Assembly (NCBI GenBank): GCA_904378045.1
Contig: CAJFHC010000013.1
Coordinates: 22,729-66,621 of the forward strand
Direction of reading: 5' to 3'
Source of the DNA: Candidatus Metalachnospira gallinarum
GTDB lineage: Bacteria; Bacillota; Clostridia; Lachnospirales; Anaerotignaceae
Length of the DNA: 43,893 nucleotides
Shown: positions 26,149 to 35,106 of the stretch, one piece after another
Layout of the letters: every line of letters begins with the position of its first letter
How positions within the stretch are numbered: position 1 is the stretch's first letter
Translations under genes and position numbers: made by a program
The notes under the pieces: generated by a model
Databases searched by the model: none
Told to the model about the DNA's origin: nothing
What the model saw: the letters and a program-made list of their open reading frames with translations, nothing else

Positions 26149-26682
26149 ATGGAACTTAAAGGATCAAGGACAGAAAAAAATCTTATGGAAGCTTTCTCAG
26201 GTGAAAGTCAGGCAAGGAACAAATATACATATTTCGCAAGCGTAGCAAAAAAAGAGGGATATGAGCAGATCTCCGCTATTTTCCAGCAGACGGCTGACAA
26301 CGAGAAGGAACATGCTAAAATGTGGTTCAAAGAGCTTAAGGGAATCGGCACAACAGCTGAGAACCTTCTTGCCGCTGCCGAAGGAGAAAACTACGAGTGG
26401 ACCGATATGTATGACAATTTCGCAAAAGTTGCAGAGGAAGAAGGCTTCAAGGAACTCGCCGCTAAATTCCGTATGGTTGGAGCGATCGAGAAAACGCATG
26501 AGGAAAGATACAGAAAACTCCTCAATAATGTTGAAATGAAAAAAGTATTTGAAAAGAGCGAGGAGACAATGTGGGAATGCCGTAACTGCGGTCACATCGT
26601 TATCGGCAAAAAAGCTCCCGATGTATGTCCCGTATGCGCTCACCCTCAGGCATATTTTGAGGTAAGAAAAGAAAATTATTGA
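26149..26682 (+). CDS. rbr: Rubrerythrin
   Basis: A 177-residue peroxide reductase that protects anaerobes by reducing hydrogen peroxide to water. An N-terminal four-helix diiron domain has Glu19 in [11 protein letters not shown] and the ExxH pairs Glu52/His55 (DNEKEHAKM) and Glu114/His117 ([10 protein letters not shown]). A C-terminal rubredoxin-like Fe site has Cys144/Cys147 and Cys160/Cys163. AAGGAGG stands seven bases before the ATG. The gene is probably cotranscribed with the superoxide reductase 65 bases downstream, so superoxide is turned to peroxide and then to water. Confidence 0.96.
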   Translation: MELKGSRTEKNLMEAFSGESQARNKYTYFASVAKKEGYEQISAIFQQTADNEKEHAKMWFKELKGIGTTAENLLAAAEGENYEWTDMYDNFAKVAEEEGFKELAAKFRMVGAIEKTHEERYRKLLNNVEMKKVFEKSEETMWECRNCGHIVIGKKAPDVCPVCAHPQAYFEVRKENY

Positions 26683-26747
26683 TCCCGAAATCTGAATAAA
26701 CTGTTGGTTTTAAATAATACTATAAATAAAAAAGGAGGATGGTAAAA

Positions 26748-27116
26748 ATGAAATTTTATCAGTGTTCACATTGCAAAAACATCATCACATACGTTGAAAA
26801 TAAGGGCGTTCCCGTAATGTGCTGCGGAGAGAAAATGCAGGAGCTCGTTCCCGGAACCGTTGACGCCGCTTTGGAAAAACATGTTCCCGTTGTTGAAAAG
26901 GACGGAAACAAAGTAACGGTTAAGGTAGGCGCGGTTACCCATCCCATGCTTGAGGAGCACAGCATCCGCTTCATCGCCATCGAGACAAAAGAGGGCAGCC
27001 AGATCAAATATCTTAAGCCCGGCGAGGCTCCCGAGGCTGTATTCATGATCGCAGACGGAGACGAATTTGTAGCCGCTTATGAATATTGCAACCTTCATGG
27101 ACTTTGGAAGGCTTGA
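26748..27116 (+). CDS. dfx: Desulfoferrodoxin (superoxide reductase)
   Basis: A 122-residue enzyme that reduces superoxide to hydrogen peroxide. The N-terminal desulforedoxin Fe site has Cys6, Cys9, Cys25 and Cys26. The catalytic Fe site has His45 (within EKHVP, including the conserved Glu43-Lys44), His65, His71, Cys114 and His117 (YEYCNLHGLW). It is therefore a complete 2Fe-type enzyme. ATG at 26748 is chosen because it follows AAAGGAGG by nine bases; an ATG nine bases upstream overlaps that site. Confidence 0.96.
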   Translation: MKFYQCSHCKNIITYVENKGVPVMCCGEKMQELVPGTVDAALEKHVPVVEKDGNKVTVKVGAVTHPMLEEHSIRFIAIETKEGSQIKYLKPGEAPEAVFMIADGDEFVAAYEYCNLHGLWKA

Positions 27117-27143
27117 TTTATTTCGATTGACAGCAATAATTAA

Positions 27144-27192
27144 GAGGGTGTCCCAAAAGTCAGGAAATGACTTGAGGGTGCACCCTCGTTTT
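27144..27192 (+). terminator. Terminator of rbr-dfx, with a short repeat remnant
   Basis: GAGGGTGCACCCTC followed by GTTTTAT is the likely terminator (27174-27192). GAGGGTG also occurs at 27144-27150, and the 23 bases between the copies carry TCCCAAAAGTC and an AAGTCA/TGACTT hairpin, similar to the start of the 96-bp repeat (GTGTCGAAAAAGTCC). It may be a small relic of the same element type. Confidence 0.55.
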
Positions 27193-27238
27193 ATCTCTTA
27201 TTGAAACCGGGTTCTCATATATGGATTATTATAAATAA

Positions 27239-27436
27239 TCATTTGTTTCTCCTGAACGGGGCGGCAAAGAGAATGACCATTATGGCTATGTATGCCAGAT
27301 AGACAGCGTATGTTACCGAATTGCTCCACGGAAAGCCCGCCTGCGGATTGTTCAACGCAATTATTAAAAACACCGCCGCGGCCGCCAGCATAACGCAGGC
27401 GATGATCCTTGATCGCTTTTTAGTCAAATCATCCAC
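27239..27436 (-). CDS. Small two-helix membrane protein of unknown function
   Basis: A 65-residue protein with a charged N-terminus (MDDLTKKRSR), a hydrophobic segment at about 11-28, a polar loop containing NNPQAGFPWSNS, a second segment at about 41-58, and a basic end (RRNK). TAGGAGG stands just before the ATG, which supports a real gene. TGTTACAAT about 35 bases upstream is a possible extended -10. I do not recognise a family and assign no function. Confidence 0.65.
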   Translation of the reverse strand: MDDLTKKRSRIIACVMLAAAAVFLIIALNNPQAGFPWSNSVTYAVYLAYIAIMVILFAAPFRRNK

Positions 27437-27553
27437 CTCCTATTACCTCTTTATCCATAAATTTATTGTAACACAGCTGTTCTCTTATTTCATTATTCAG
27501 CAAACAAAAAATAAAAAGCCGCTGACTTGTTTGATATATTAATTTATACGTTT

Positions 27554-28171
27554 TTATACGTTTTCCCCTCTTTCCAGCACAGTGCAGTTATGTCCGCCGT
27601 CAACAGATATAATATATCCGTACCTTTCTTCCTCTCCGTCATCATTCTCATATGTAAACGAGACAAAATATCTCATATCATCATCCGGAACAAAGCCGTA
27701 AGATGCCTTTGATATATTCTTGTCTCCGAATTCCTCATCAAACCTGTCCTTCGCGTACATATAGGCGTCGTGTGAGCGGTCATAGAGTTCCTGCATCTCT
27801 GTGGGCACAGTATCGTAAGAGTTGTTTTCGGGAATCATTTCCGCTCCAAACGGCAGTATAAAAGCCAAAACAGCTGCCGCTGATATGACCCCTGTTTTTT
27901 TTAGTCCTATCCTGTTATTTCCGGCAAGAAAAATCAAGCCTGCCAGCAAGAGAGATATGTAAATAACCGCGATAAAAATTTTTACCGCCATACCGCTCAA
28001 TGAGTCAAACGCCCCTTCCGGGATTATCCTGACAAACGAAAGCACAAGCGCCACCAGCGATATGAATGCGAATACTCCGTATATGCTTCTGCATTCCCTA
28101 TCCTTTCTGTTTTTTATAAAATTATATAAAACTCCCAAAAAAATCAACGCGCAAAGTATGAATATAATCAT
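27554..28171 (-). CDS. Membrane protein of unknown function
   Basis: A 205-residue protein with about four hydrophobic segments in the first 110 residues (starting at residue 1, then near 30-45, 55-75 and 85-100), followed by a polar C-terminal domain of about 95 residues rich in Asp, Glu and Tyr that probably faces outside or the cytosol. ATG at 28171 is preferred because AAGGAGG lies six bases upstream; longer in-frame starts run through that site. An inverted repeat TTAGTT/AACTAA (28206-28223) lies upstream. I do not recognise a domain and assign no function. Confidence 0.65.
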   Translation of the reverse strand: MIIFILCALIFLGVLYNFIKNRKDRECRSIYGVFAFISLVALVLSFVRIIPEGAFDSLSGMAVKIFIAVIYISLLLAGLIFLAGNNRIGLKKTGVISAAAVLAFILPFGAEMIPENNSYDTVPTEMQELYDRSHDAYMYAKDRFDEEFGDKNISKASYGFVPDDDMRYFVSFTYENDDGEEERYGYIISVDGGHNCTVLERGENV

Positions 28172-28205
28172 AATCTTCCTCCTTAACATCAAATCCGGTA
28201 TATTG

Positions 28206-28223
28206 TTAGTTTTAGCTAACTAA
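28206..28223. promoter_or_regulatory. Inverted repeat, possible operator
   Basis: TTAGTT-TTAGCT-AACTAA lies 35 bases upstream of the 205-residue membrane protein and after the PBP terminator. It could be an operator or a chance AT-rich symmetry. Confidence 0.3.
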
Positions 28224-28233
28224 ATTCCTCATA

Positions 28234-28257
28234 AAAGACCTGTTTTCACAGGTCTTT
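28234..28257 (-). terminator. Terminator of the mraZ-PBP operon
   Basis: AAAGACCTGT and ACAGGTCTTT form a 10-bp stem with a four-base loop followed by TTAT on the minus strand. The division operon thus ends after the PBP and does not run on into mraY or mur genes. Confidence 0.85.
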
Positions 28258-28266
28258 ATGTTTGTT

Positions 28267-30666
28267 CTATGATATGGTCTTACCCGTTTTCTTGGTCGTT
28301 GTAGGTATTATCGGAGTATTGGACGCTGTCTGCGGCTGAGCCGCGGAAGTTCCGTTTTGCGAAGTCTGCGGCGTTCCGTCAGCCGAGGCCGTTCCCGCCG
28401 TTGTCTGCGGCTGAGCCGCTCCGTCAGCGGATGTACCTTCCGTTATGCCGCTGTCGGTTACTTCCAGAGTAATGGCCACTTCCGTTCCGTTGCTTACATA
28501 CTCGCCTTTTCTTGGATTCTGTCCTACTACAACGCCGTTTTCATCGCCGTTTACTACGGGAGAAAGTCCGGCGTCCATCAGAGCGCCGACAGCCTCGTCG
28601 TATGTTCTTCCCATAACGTCAGGCGTCTGGGTCATATTGTCATCGTTGGCTCCTTTTGTGACATAAACTATTACCGTAGACTCCTCATTGACCTCCGTTC
28701 CCGCATGCGGCACGCTGCTTGTTACAACGCTTCCCTCTCCGACTATCTGATAGCTAAGGCCCTTAAGATTGAGATATGTTATGGCCTCATTGGTCGAATA
28801 CTGGGTAAGGTCGTCAAGCACGAACGTATTTACCGCGGCGTCGGAATCTTCGTCAACCGGCTCGGTCTTCTGTATTCCAAGATATTTGATTATATTTTCA
28901 AGAAGTCCCTTCAGCATGGGAGCCGCCGACGTAGATCCTTCCGTATATACCGAAGGCCTGTCCAAAATGGCGATGGCGATTATCTCCGGATTATCCACAG
29001 GCAAAAATCCTATGAATGTTACCGTATACTGCTCGTTGGCACGAATTGCCTGCTGAGCCGTACCGGTCTTTCCTCCGATGGCATAGCCTTCTATCTTGGC
29101 CTTGCTTCCTGTACCGGTATCAATTACCGCCTGAAGGTACTTCCTTACGGTATTGCTCGTTTCCTCGCTTATTACCTTTCTGACAAGGGTCGGCGTCTTT
29201 TCATATACTATCTCTCCGTTGGAGTCGATAATCTGCGATACCACATAGGGCTGCATAAGGTTTCCGCCGTTTATCACGGCCGAAAACGCCGTCATTACCT
29301 GTATGGCCGTACAGTTGAAAGACTGTCCGAAGCTCATGGTCGCAAGCTCTACGGGACCGATGGCGCTTTCCTCAAAGATCAGGCTTGCCGCCGATTCCTC
29401 ACCGGGCAGGTCTATGCCGGTCTTTTCGCCGAATCCGAAATCCCTCTGATATTTGTAAAACAGGCTTACGCCCATCTTTTCTCCTATATCCATCATAGCC
29501 ACGTTGCAGGAGTTGGCAAGAACATCTTCCACTGTCTGCTGTCCGTGTCCCGATCTCTGCCAGCAGTTGATCGTCCTGTCGTAGACTGTTTTGGAGCCGT
29601 TGCAGACGAACATATCGCTCTCGCTTATTATGCCCTCCTCAAGGGCGGCGGCGACAACCATCGGCTTATAAATGGATCCGGGCTCGAAAGTATATGTTAT
29701 ATTGAAGTTTTTCCAGCTTTCCGTAAGATACTTGAGCTGATCCTCATCGCTCATGGCTTCCCATTCCGCGGCAAATCCCTCATCTGTATTAACCGCCAGA
29801 GGATTTGACGGAGAATTTGAGTCGAACGAAGGTGAGTCCGCCATAGCGTATACCTCTCCGGTATTGGGATTCATAACAAGTACGGCCGCATGCTGCGGAT
29901 CATACTCGGCAACGGCCTCGTCTATGGCCTGCTGGGCGTACTGCTGAATATTATAGTCAAGGGTTGTTACCACCGTTGAGCCATCCTTAGCCTCTATGGT
30001 CTGTACGACCGCCGTCGAGCCGCCGTCGTACGTCTTGAATTCTCTTCCGTCCACTCCGGAAAGCACTGAATTGTATTCGTTTTCTATTCCCCAGGAGCTG
30101 TCTCCTCTTATAAATCCGATTACATCGGAAGCTATTGTTCCGAGAGGGTAGCTTCTGTTTGTGTCCGCGCCAAATACGACTCCTTTAAGCCCAAGAGCCT
30201 CTATTTCTTCCTTCTGCTCTCTCGTAAGTTTTTTCGCAAGGACTTTCCAGTGAGTATCAGCGGCTGGAACTCCGTTGGCGTCGGTAACTATATATGATTT
30301 GAGCGTGCTGTAGTCAAGATTGAGATAGTCGATGCCTGCCAGAGTTGATATGGTCTTTTCCTGTTCCTCCGCGTCATAGCTTTGCACAAGCACCCTGACG
30401 TCAAGCGCAAGGTCATATACCCTCGTGGATACGGCGAAGGCCTGATTATTTCTGTCCACGATCGAGCCTCTGTTGGCGACTATGGTCGTATCATAGCCCT
30501 CCGTCTGCTGAGCCTTGGCGGCGTTTTCGTACTCCTCGCCCTTTACTATTTTTAGATAGGCTATTCTTGTAGCCAAAAGCGCGAGTATTAAAGTCATACC
30601 AAAAAGAATAAGACGCTGCCGTCTTATTCTTATGTTATGCATTTGTCTGTTTCTGAGTCTTTTCAA
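28267..30666 (-). CDS. PASTA-domain class B penicillin-binding protein (FtsI/SpoVD type)
   Basis: A 799-residue transpeptidase that cross-links septal or sporulation peptidoglycan. It has a short basic cytoplasmic tail, a membrane helix (about 18-40), a dimerisation domain (RGSIVDRN near 66-73), and a transpeptidase domain with Ser331-x-x-Lys334 (GSIYKP), Ser386-Cys-Asn388 and Lys533-Thr-Gly (GGKTGTAQ). Two PASTA domains (about 615-745) and a Ser/Thr/Gln/Pro-rich tail follow. The start is TTG, seven bases after the ftsL-like stop, because no better in-frame ATG has a ribosome site; an ATG eight codons later is an alternative. FtsI versus SpoVD cannot be decided here. Confidence 0.93.
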   Translation of the reverse strand: MKRLRNRQMHNIRIRRQRLILFGMTLILALLATRIAYLKIVKGEEYENAAKAQQTEGYDTTIVANRGSIVDRNNQAFAVSTRVYDLALDVRVLVQSYDAEEQEKTISTLAGIDYLNLDYSTLKSYIVTDANGVPAADTHWKVLAKKLTREQKEEIEALGLKGVVFGADTNRSYPLGTIASDVIGFIRGDSSWGIENEYNSVLSGVDGREFKTYDGGSTAVVQTIEAKDGSTVVTTLDYNIQQYAQQAIDEAVAEYDPQHAAVLVMNPNTGEVYAMADSPSFDSNSPSNPLAVNTDEGFAAEWEAMSDEDQLKYLTESWKNFNITYTFEPGSIYKPMVVAAALEEGIISESDMFVCNGSKTVYDRTINCWQRSGHGQQTVEDVLANSCNVAMMDIGEKMGVSLFYKYQRDFGFGEKTGIDLPGEESAASLIFEESAIGPVELATMSFGQSFNCTAIQVMTAFSAVINGGNLMQPYVVSQIIDSNGEIVYEKTPTLVRKVISEETSNTVRKYLQAVIDTGTGSKAKIEGYAIGGKTGTAQQAIRANEQYTVTFIGFLPVDNPEIIAIAILDRPSVYTEGSTSAAPMLKGLLENIIKYLGIQKTEPVDEDSDAAVNTFVLDDLTQYSTNEAITYLNLKGLSYQIVGEGSVVTSSVPHAGTEVNEESTVIVYVTKGANDDNMTQTPDVMGRTYDEAVGALMDAGLSPVVNGDENGVVVGQNPRKGEYVSNGTEVAITLEVTDSGITEGTSADGAAQPQTTAGTASADGTPQTSQNGTSAAQPQTASNTPIIPTTTKKTGKTIS

Positions 30667-30672
30667 TGTTCA

Positions 30673-31257
30673 TCATTCCGTTTCCGTCAGTTTATTTGAG
30701 CTTTTGAAGAAGAACTCTTTTAAAAGCTCGGCATCTACTTCGGGAGCGTCGCTCGTGTCATCGCTGTACTGAACCGTGTAGCTCTGCTCCGGCACGCTTA
30801 TGGTTTTTATCTGATAGCTCTGGGGCTCGGACATTCCAAGCTCGTTTACTGCTCTGTTCTCTATGTAATCAAGATTTATGGTATCGCTTATCTCCGAAGC
30901 AAGGACTATATTTTCGTTCTGGAGAGCGCTCAGTTCGTCCTGAAGCTCCGCGATCTCATATCTCACCTCTGCCACTGATGATACTGCCGTGATCGTTATG
31001 ACACAGCCGAAAAAGAATACCGCCGCGGCAGCCACAAGCTGTATGCCCTTTACGATATTTATTCTTCTTTCTCTTCTTGCCAGAGCGGCCTGTTTTCTTC
31101 TCCTTTTTTCCTCAAGTTCCTTTTTCTTTTCTTCCCGTCTTCTTCTCTCTATGTCAAACTCATAAGCGGCTGAACCGTAGTTATACCTTTCGTAGCCATT
31201 ATAAACTCTTCGGCCCGTAAAGTCCATATATGATATCTCGTTTCCTGAATAAGCCAT
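30673..31257 (-). CDS. FtsL-like cell division protein
   Basis: A 194-residue bitopic protein placed between rsmH and the PBP gene, the normal site of ftsL. It has a long cytoplasmic part rich in Arg/Lys/Glu (about 35-70, predicted coiled coil), a membrane helix at about 73-95, then an extracellular leucine/alanine coiled coil (EIAELQDELSALQNENIVLA) and a Tyr-rich tail. Sequence of FtsL is poorly conserved, so the call rests on architecture and position. It is longer than most FtsL proteins because of the cytoplasmic part. GGAG precedes the ATG. Confidence 0.8.
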   Translation of the reverse strand: MAYSGNEISYMDFTGRRVYNGYERYNYGSAAYEFDIERRRREEKKKELEEKRRRKQAALARRERRINIVKGIQLVAAAAVFFFGCVITITAVSSVAEVRYEIAELQDELSALQNENIVLASEISDTINLDYIENRAVNELGMSEPQSYQIKTISVPEQSYTVQYSDDTSDAPEVDAELLKEFFFKSSNKLTETE

Positions 31258-31278
31258 TAATTTCTATCTCCTCAAAGG

Positions 31279-32214
31279 TTATATTTTTTCCATAATTCTT
31301 AATTTTGCGCTCCTCGATCTGGGGTTATGCTCAAGCTCCTCATCCGAGGGCAGCACAGGCTTCCTTGTCACCACTTTTCCGTCGGGTACCTTTCCGCATA
31401 CGCATACCGGAAATTCCGGCGGGCAGGTGCAGGGATTCTCATGTCTTCTCATGGCGTTTTTTATTATCCTGTCCTCAAGGGAATGGAAAGTTATGATACA
31501 CATTCTTCCGCCTGTATTAAGCATTTCCGTCATTTCGTCAACGGTTCTGTCAAGTATCTCAAGCTCGCCGTTTACCTCAATCCTTATGGCCTGGAATGTT
31601 CTCTTTGCCGGATGCGGCCCATCACGCCTTGCTCCCTTGGGAACGGCCTTTTTTATTACCTCAACAAGCTCAAAGGTTGTATCGATAGGTTTTACCGACC
31701 TTTCCGCCACAATAAACTGGGCTATCCTTTTTGCCCATTTTTCCTCTCCGTATTTAAAAATTATGTCGTTAAGCTCCTTTTCCGATTTTTCGTTCACCAC
31801 GTTCCACGCCGTATATGATGCGCTTCTGTCCATTCTCATATCCAGCGGGGCGTCCTGCATATAGGAAAAGCCTCTGTCAGCCTCGTCAAGCTGATGGCTT
31901 GACACTCCGAGGTCCAATATAAATCCGTCTATCTTATCAACGCCGGCGGCCTTAAGCATTTCCGCCGCGTTGTAAAAATTGCCATGCATCGCTGTAAATC
32001 TGTCGGAATAATCTTTAAGTCTGTCCGAGGCCGCCTCTATGGCGTCCATATCGCGGTCAATGCCGTAAAGATGTCCTCCTGCGGTAAGTCTTTTGGCTAT
32101 CTCAAGGCTGTGTCCCCCTCCCCCGAGGGTCCCGTCAACATAAATGCCGTCGGGCCTTATATTCAATCCGTCAACGGTCTCCCTAAGAAGCACCGAAACA
32201 TGATTAAATTCCAT
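31279..32214 (-). CDS. rsmH: 16S rRNA m4C1402 methyltransferase
   Basis: A 311-residue SAM enzyme methylating N4 of C1402 in 16S rRNA. Motifs are [44 protein letters not shown] with MDMRMD-type [10 protein letters not shown], and [23 protein letters not shown] precedes the ATG. It follows mraZ by 25 bases, the classic dcw order. Confidence 0.97.
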   Translation of the reverse strand: MEFNHVSVLLRETVDGLNIRPDGIYVDGTLGGGGHSLEIAKRLTAGGHLYGIDRDMDAIEAASDRLKDYSDRFTAMHGNFYNAAEMLKAAGVDKIDGFILDLGVSSHQLDEADRGFSYMQDAPLDMRMDRSASYTAWNVVNEKSEKELNDIIFKYGEEKWAKRIAQFIVAERSVKPIDTTFELVEVIKKAVPKGARRDGPHPAKRTFQAIRIEVNGELEILDRTVDEMTEMLNTGGRMCIITFHSLEDRIIKNAMRRHENPCTCPPEFPVCVCGKVPDGKVVTRKPVLPSDEELEHNPRSRSAKLRIMEKI

Positions 32215-32239
32215 TTTCGACCCCTCCTACATTTATATT

Positions 32240-32668
32240 TTAAATTCCAAACAGTCCCATAGACTCCACAATGCTGTCGTCAAGTTTGTCGGGATCGCAT
32301 TCCGCATCCCATTTGTCCTTGCTCCATACTTCTATTCTTGAGCCGACTCCGGCGGATACGACTTCCTTTGTCAATCCGGCGTAGTTTCTAAGGCTCTGCG
32401 GTATTATAATCCTTCCCTGATTATCAACGTCGCTTTCAACGGCTCCTGAAAGGAAGAATCTCGTGAAACGGCGGGCGTCCGCGTTGGCAAGGGGCAGCTG
32501 TCTGAGTTTGGCCTCAAACACCTCCCACTCGCTTCTGGGGTAAATATAAAGGCATCTGTCTATGCCCTTTGTAACGATGAAATGCTCGCCTAATCCTTCC
32601 CTGAATTTAGCGGGAACAATAAGCCTTCCTTTGGCGTCAAGGCTGTGCGAATATTCGCCTATAAACAT
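32240..32668 (-). CDS. mraZ: Transcriptional regulator MraZ
   Basis: A 142-residue DNA-binding protein that oligomerises into rings and controls its own division operon. The two MraZ/AbrB-like halves each carry the signature: [16 protein letters not shown] in the first, [18 protein letters not shown] in the second. GGGGGTGAG lies upstream of the ATG. Three TGGTGA-like repeats lie just downstream of its -10 (32732-32761), consistent with autorepression. Confidence 0.97.
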   Translation of the reverse strand: MFIGEYSHSLDAKGRLIVPAKFREGLGEHFIVTKGIDRCLYIYPRSEWEVFEAKLRQLPLANADARRFTRFFLSGAVESDVDNQGRIIIPQSLRNYAGLTKEVVSAGVGSRIEVWSKDKWDAECDPDKLDDSIVESMGLFGI

Positions 32669-32731
32669 TTCATCTCACCCCCATTCACAAGTTTGTGGCA
32701 CTCGAACGGAAAAACCGCTCATTTCCCTCTA

Positions 32732-32761
32732 CTTTCTACCACTCATCACCACATATCACCA
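32732..32761 (-). promoter_or_regulatory. MraZ-binding repeats
   Basis: On the minus strand TGGTGATATG, TGGTGATGAG and TGGTAGAAAG lie head to tail with exact 10-base spacing, directly after the -10 hexamer. MraZ binds short TGG-type direct repeats of one helical turn, so this is very likely its operator. Confidence 0.75.
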
Positions 32762-32789
32762 TTATAAAAAACTTTTTTGTAAATTACAA
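32761..32789 (-). promoter_or_regulatory. Predicted mraZ operon promoter
   Basis: On the minus strand the -35 is TTGTAA (32784-32789) and the -10 is TATAAT (32761-32766), spaced 17 bases, with the MraZ repeats starting at the -10. Confidence 0.7.
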
Positions 32790-32816
32790 GTTATGTATAC
32801 CGTTTTTTTTGAATAA

Positions 32817-32844
32817 AAAAAACAGCTGTGAAAAGCTGTTTTTT
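32817..32844 (-). terminator. Terminator of lgt
   Basis: AAAAAACAGCT and AGCTGTTTTTT form a stem with flanking T-runs on both strands. It ends lgt (stop at 32879) and separates it from the mraZ promoter. Confidence 0.85.
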
Positions 32845-32878
32845 AGTAAATATTAAGTTCGTTTTTTTCGGCGTTATT

Positions 32879-33760
32879 TTACACCGTTCTGTCCGCCTTT
32901 TCGCTTTGGCTTCTTTCTTTTCTTTTAAAGTATACAAGAAGAGCCGCCCCCGCGATTACCATAAGCATACTGAGCGCCTGGCTCACCCTTATTCCGCTTC
33001 CGAAAAGGTAAAGACTGTCGATCCTCATACCCTCTATCCACGTCCTTCCGAGGCCGTAAAGTATAAGATACCACGCGAAGATGCCATTCTTAAACTTTCC
33101 GCTTTTTCTGAGGAGGATAAGCGCTATGAAAACGCCTATGTTCCACAGCGACTCATATAAAAACGTGGGATGCACCTGTATATATTCCACTCCGTTGACC
33201 GTAACGGCTCTGTTTATTATATCCGTATTAAGGTTGCTTTGAGATACCTGGGAAAGCTGATATCTCATGGCGAAAAGACCGTCGCTGAATCCGCCGAAGG
33301 CTTCACGGTTAAAAAAGTTGCCCCATCTGCCTATGGCCTGTCCAAGAGGGACGCTCGGTATCATCGCGTCGGCCATATACCAGAAATCAAGTTTCCTCCT
33401 CCTTACAAAGAACACTCCGAAAATAAGGGCTGCGATTATTCCGCCGTATATGGCGAGTCCTCCCTTTCTGAGGTTGAAAATATCCATCAAATTATCTTTA
33501 TACAGATCCCAGCTGAATATGACATAATACAGCCTTGCTCCGATTATGCAGAAAATTATGGCGTACACCATAAAATCAAGAACATTGTCCGGGTTCCCGC
33601 CTATCTTTTTCATATATCTCATGGCGATAGCCGTTCCAAGTATTATTCCTAAACCGATGAATATTCCGTACCAATATACGTCAAGCCCGAATATGGTGAA
33701 AGCCGTTCTGCTCAAATGATCTATTTCTATCCCAAGGTTGGGAAACCAAATTTCCGGCAT
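32879..33760 (-). CDS. lgt: Prolipoprotein diacylglyceryl transferase
   Basis: A 293-residue polytopic enzyme that moves diacylglyceryl from phosphatidylglycerol to the lipobox Cys of lipoproteins. The signature GRWGNFFNREAFGG (conserved Arg and Asn) lies near 145-158, and HPTFLYESLWN and the GLGRTWIEGMR region contain further conserved residues. About seven membrane segments are seen. GGAGGTG precedes the ATG. It is expressed from its own promoter at 33808-33836. Confidence 0.96.
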   Translation of the reverse strand: MPEIWFPNLGIEIDHLSRTAFTIFGLDVYWYGIFIGLGIILGTAIAMRYMKKIGGNPDNVLDFMVYAIIFCIIGARLYYVIFSWDLYKDNLMDIFNLRKGGLAIYGGIIAALIFGVFFVRRRKLDFWYMADAMIPSVPLGQAIGRWGNFFNREAFGGFSDGLFAMRYQLSQVSQSNLNTDIINRAVTVNGVEYIQVHPTFLYESLWNIGVFIALILLRKSGKFKNGIFAWYLILYGLGRTWIEGMRIDSLYLFGSGIRVSQALSMLMVIAGAALLVYFKRKERSQSEKADRTV

Positions 33761-33807
33761 AGCGCACCTCCATAAAAATTATTATTTCCGTAAAATTCTT
33801 ATGGAAC

Positions 33808-33836
33808 ATTCTATCATACCTTGTTTTCCTTATCAA
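33808..33836 (-). promoter_or_regulatory. Predicted lgt promoter
   Basis: On the minus strand the -35 is TTGATA (33831-33836) and the -10 is TAGAAT (33808-33813) with an upstream TG, spaced 17 bases. Confidence 0.6.
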
Positions 33837-33873
33837 GTATGAACCGGAAAGGCCATACCGCTTTCGCCAGTCT

Positions 33874-35106
33874 TTATTTCCCCGGCTTCACAACGCATCT
33901 TCCGTTTTTTGAGCCTATTAAGTCCAGTTTTTTAAGGCATCCCGGCAAATCAAGCTGTCTGATATTTTCCGCCATTTCCGCGAGGCCTTCGCCTTTGCAG
34001 GCCGCCTGTATATTTACCGCCTGCCAGCAGTCATCCGATATACGGACGAACGTGCCGAAAAGCCTTTTTCTTTCCCTTTCAAATTTTCTTTGATCCATGC
34101 CTCCGTTTTTGAACGCCGAAAGCTCTTCGTCTATTATATCCATCGCTGTTTCCGCGTTATTTGCCCTTCCGCTTATGGCTATGTGCTCCTGTCCGCTGTG
34201 CGTGACAATATCGACAGAGGGAACTTCAAACATGACTTTCTCCTTTGTCAGTCTCTCAAACAGCTCCGAGCCCTCCCCAAATGCCGCTTCGGAAATGATT
34301 TTTAAAAGCAGGCTGTCCTTGTTTTTTGAAAACACAGCCGCCGCCGGATATGCAACACAGAACACGTCTGCCGTTGTGTTTCCGTTGTCGATACGTTTTC
34401 CTCCGGCGCATTTTGCTGATATTTTATACTTTGCCGCTGTTTTGCGCTCTCTGCCGAAAAATATTTTTTCCGTCTCCGTCATAATTTCATCCGCGGTGAC
34501 GTTGCCGGAACATATTACCGTCATATTTTCCGGCACATAAAACGCCCTATGGCAAAGCTCAAGAATTTCCGTATTGATATTTTCAACGCTCTCATTGGTT
34601 CCGGCTATCTCGCAGGCCAGCGGACTCGATGGGTAAAGCTCATCCAGCGCGCCGAAATACGCCTTTCTTTCGCAACTGTCGGAATACATATCTATTTCTC
34701 TTTTTATTATTTCACGTTCCTTGTCCGTATCACCAAAAGCCGTGCTTTCCACAAAATTAAGGAGCAGTCTGAAACATTCGGAAAAATTCCCGGCGGTTTT
34801 AAAATAATATACGGTCTTTTCCGTATCGGTAAACGCGTTGACTTCCGCCCCAAGCTCTGCGAACTTTTCGCTTATGTCCCCGTCGGGTCTGTTGAACATC
34901 TCATGCTCAAGGAAATGAGCCGTTCCGGGCGGAATGACGCAGCTTTTCCCATCAAAATAAAATTCTCTGTCAGCCGAGCCAAAGCCAACGGATACGGCTC
35001 CGACCTTTATGTTTCTGTCCTTTGGGAGAATAAATACATTTGTTCCGCATTTAAGCCTGTGGTGTATGGTTTCGCATCCGGATGGGCAGTTAAGCATCAC
35101 GTCCAT
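33874..35106 (-). CDS. M16-family zinc peptidase, YmfH-like
   Basis: A 410-residue insulinase-family (M16) protein. The inverted zinc motif HFLEH (His64-x-x-Glu67-His68) is intact within PGTAHFLEHEMF, and a downstream Glu in the ENINTE-like helix is expected as third ligand. ATG at 35106 follows GGAGG by eight bases and overlaps the upstream M16 gene. In Bacillus the YmfF/YmfH pair is linked to EF-P modification; whether that applies here is inference. Substrate unknown. Confidence 0.85.
   Translation of the reverse strand: MDVMLNCPSGCETIHHRLKCGTNVFILPKDRNIKVGAVSVGFGSADREFYFDGKSCVIPPGTAHFLEHEMFNRPDGDISEKFAELGAEVNAFTDTEKTVYYFKTAGNFSECFRLLLNFVESTAFGDTDKEREIIKREIDMYSDSCERKAYFGALDELYPSSPLACEIAGTNESVENINTEILELCHRAFYVPENMTVICSGNVTADEIMTETEKIFFGRERKTAAKYKISAKCAGGKRIDNGNTTADVFCVAYPAAAVFSKNKDSLLLKIISEAAFGEGSELFERLTKEKVMFEVPSVDIVTHSGQEHIAISGRANNAETAMDIIDEELSAFKNGGMDQRKFERERKRLFGTFVRISDDCWQAVNIQAACKGEGLAEMAENIRQLDLPGCLKKLDLIGSKNGRCVVKPGK

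Noticed and set aside
28357..29808. A 483-codon plus-strand open frame
   Set aside because: It is antisense to the PASTA PBP, whose transpeptidase motifs are intact. It has no ribosome site and its translation is Arg/Ser/Tyr-rich nonsense typical of a shadow frame.
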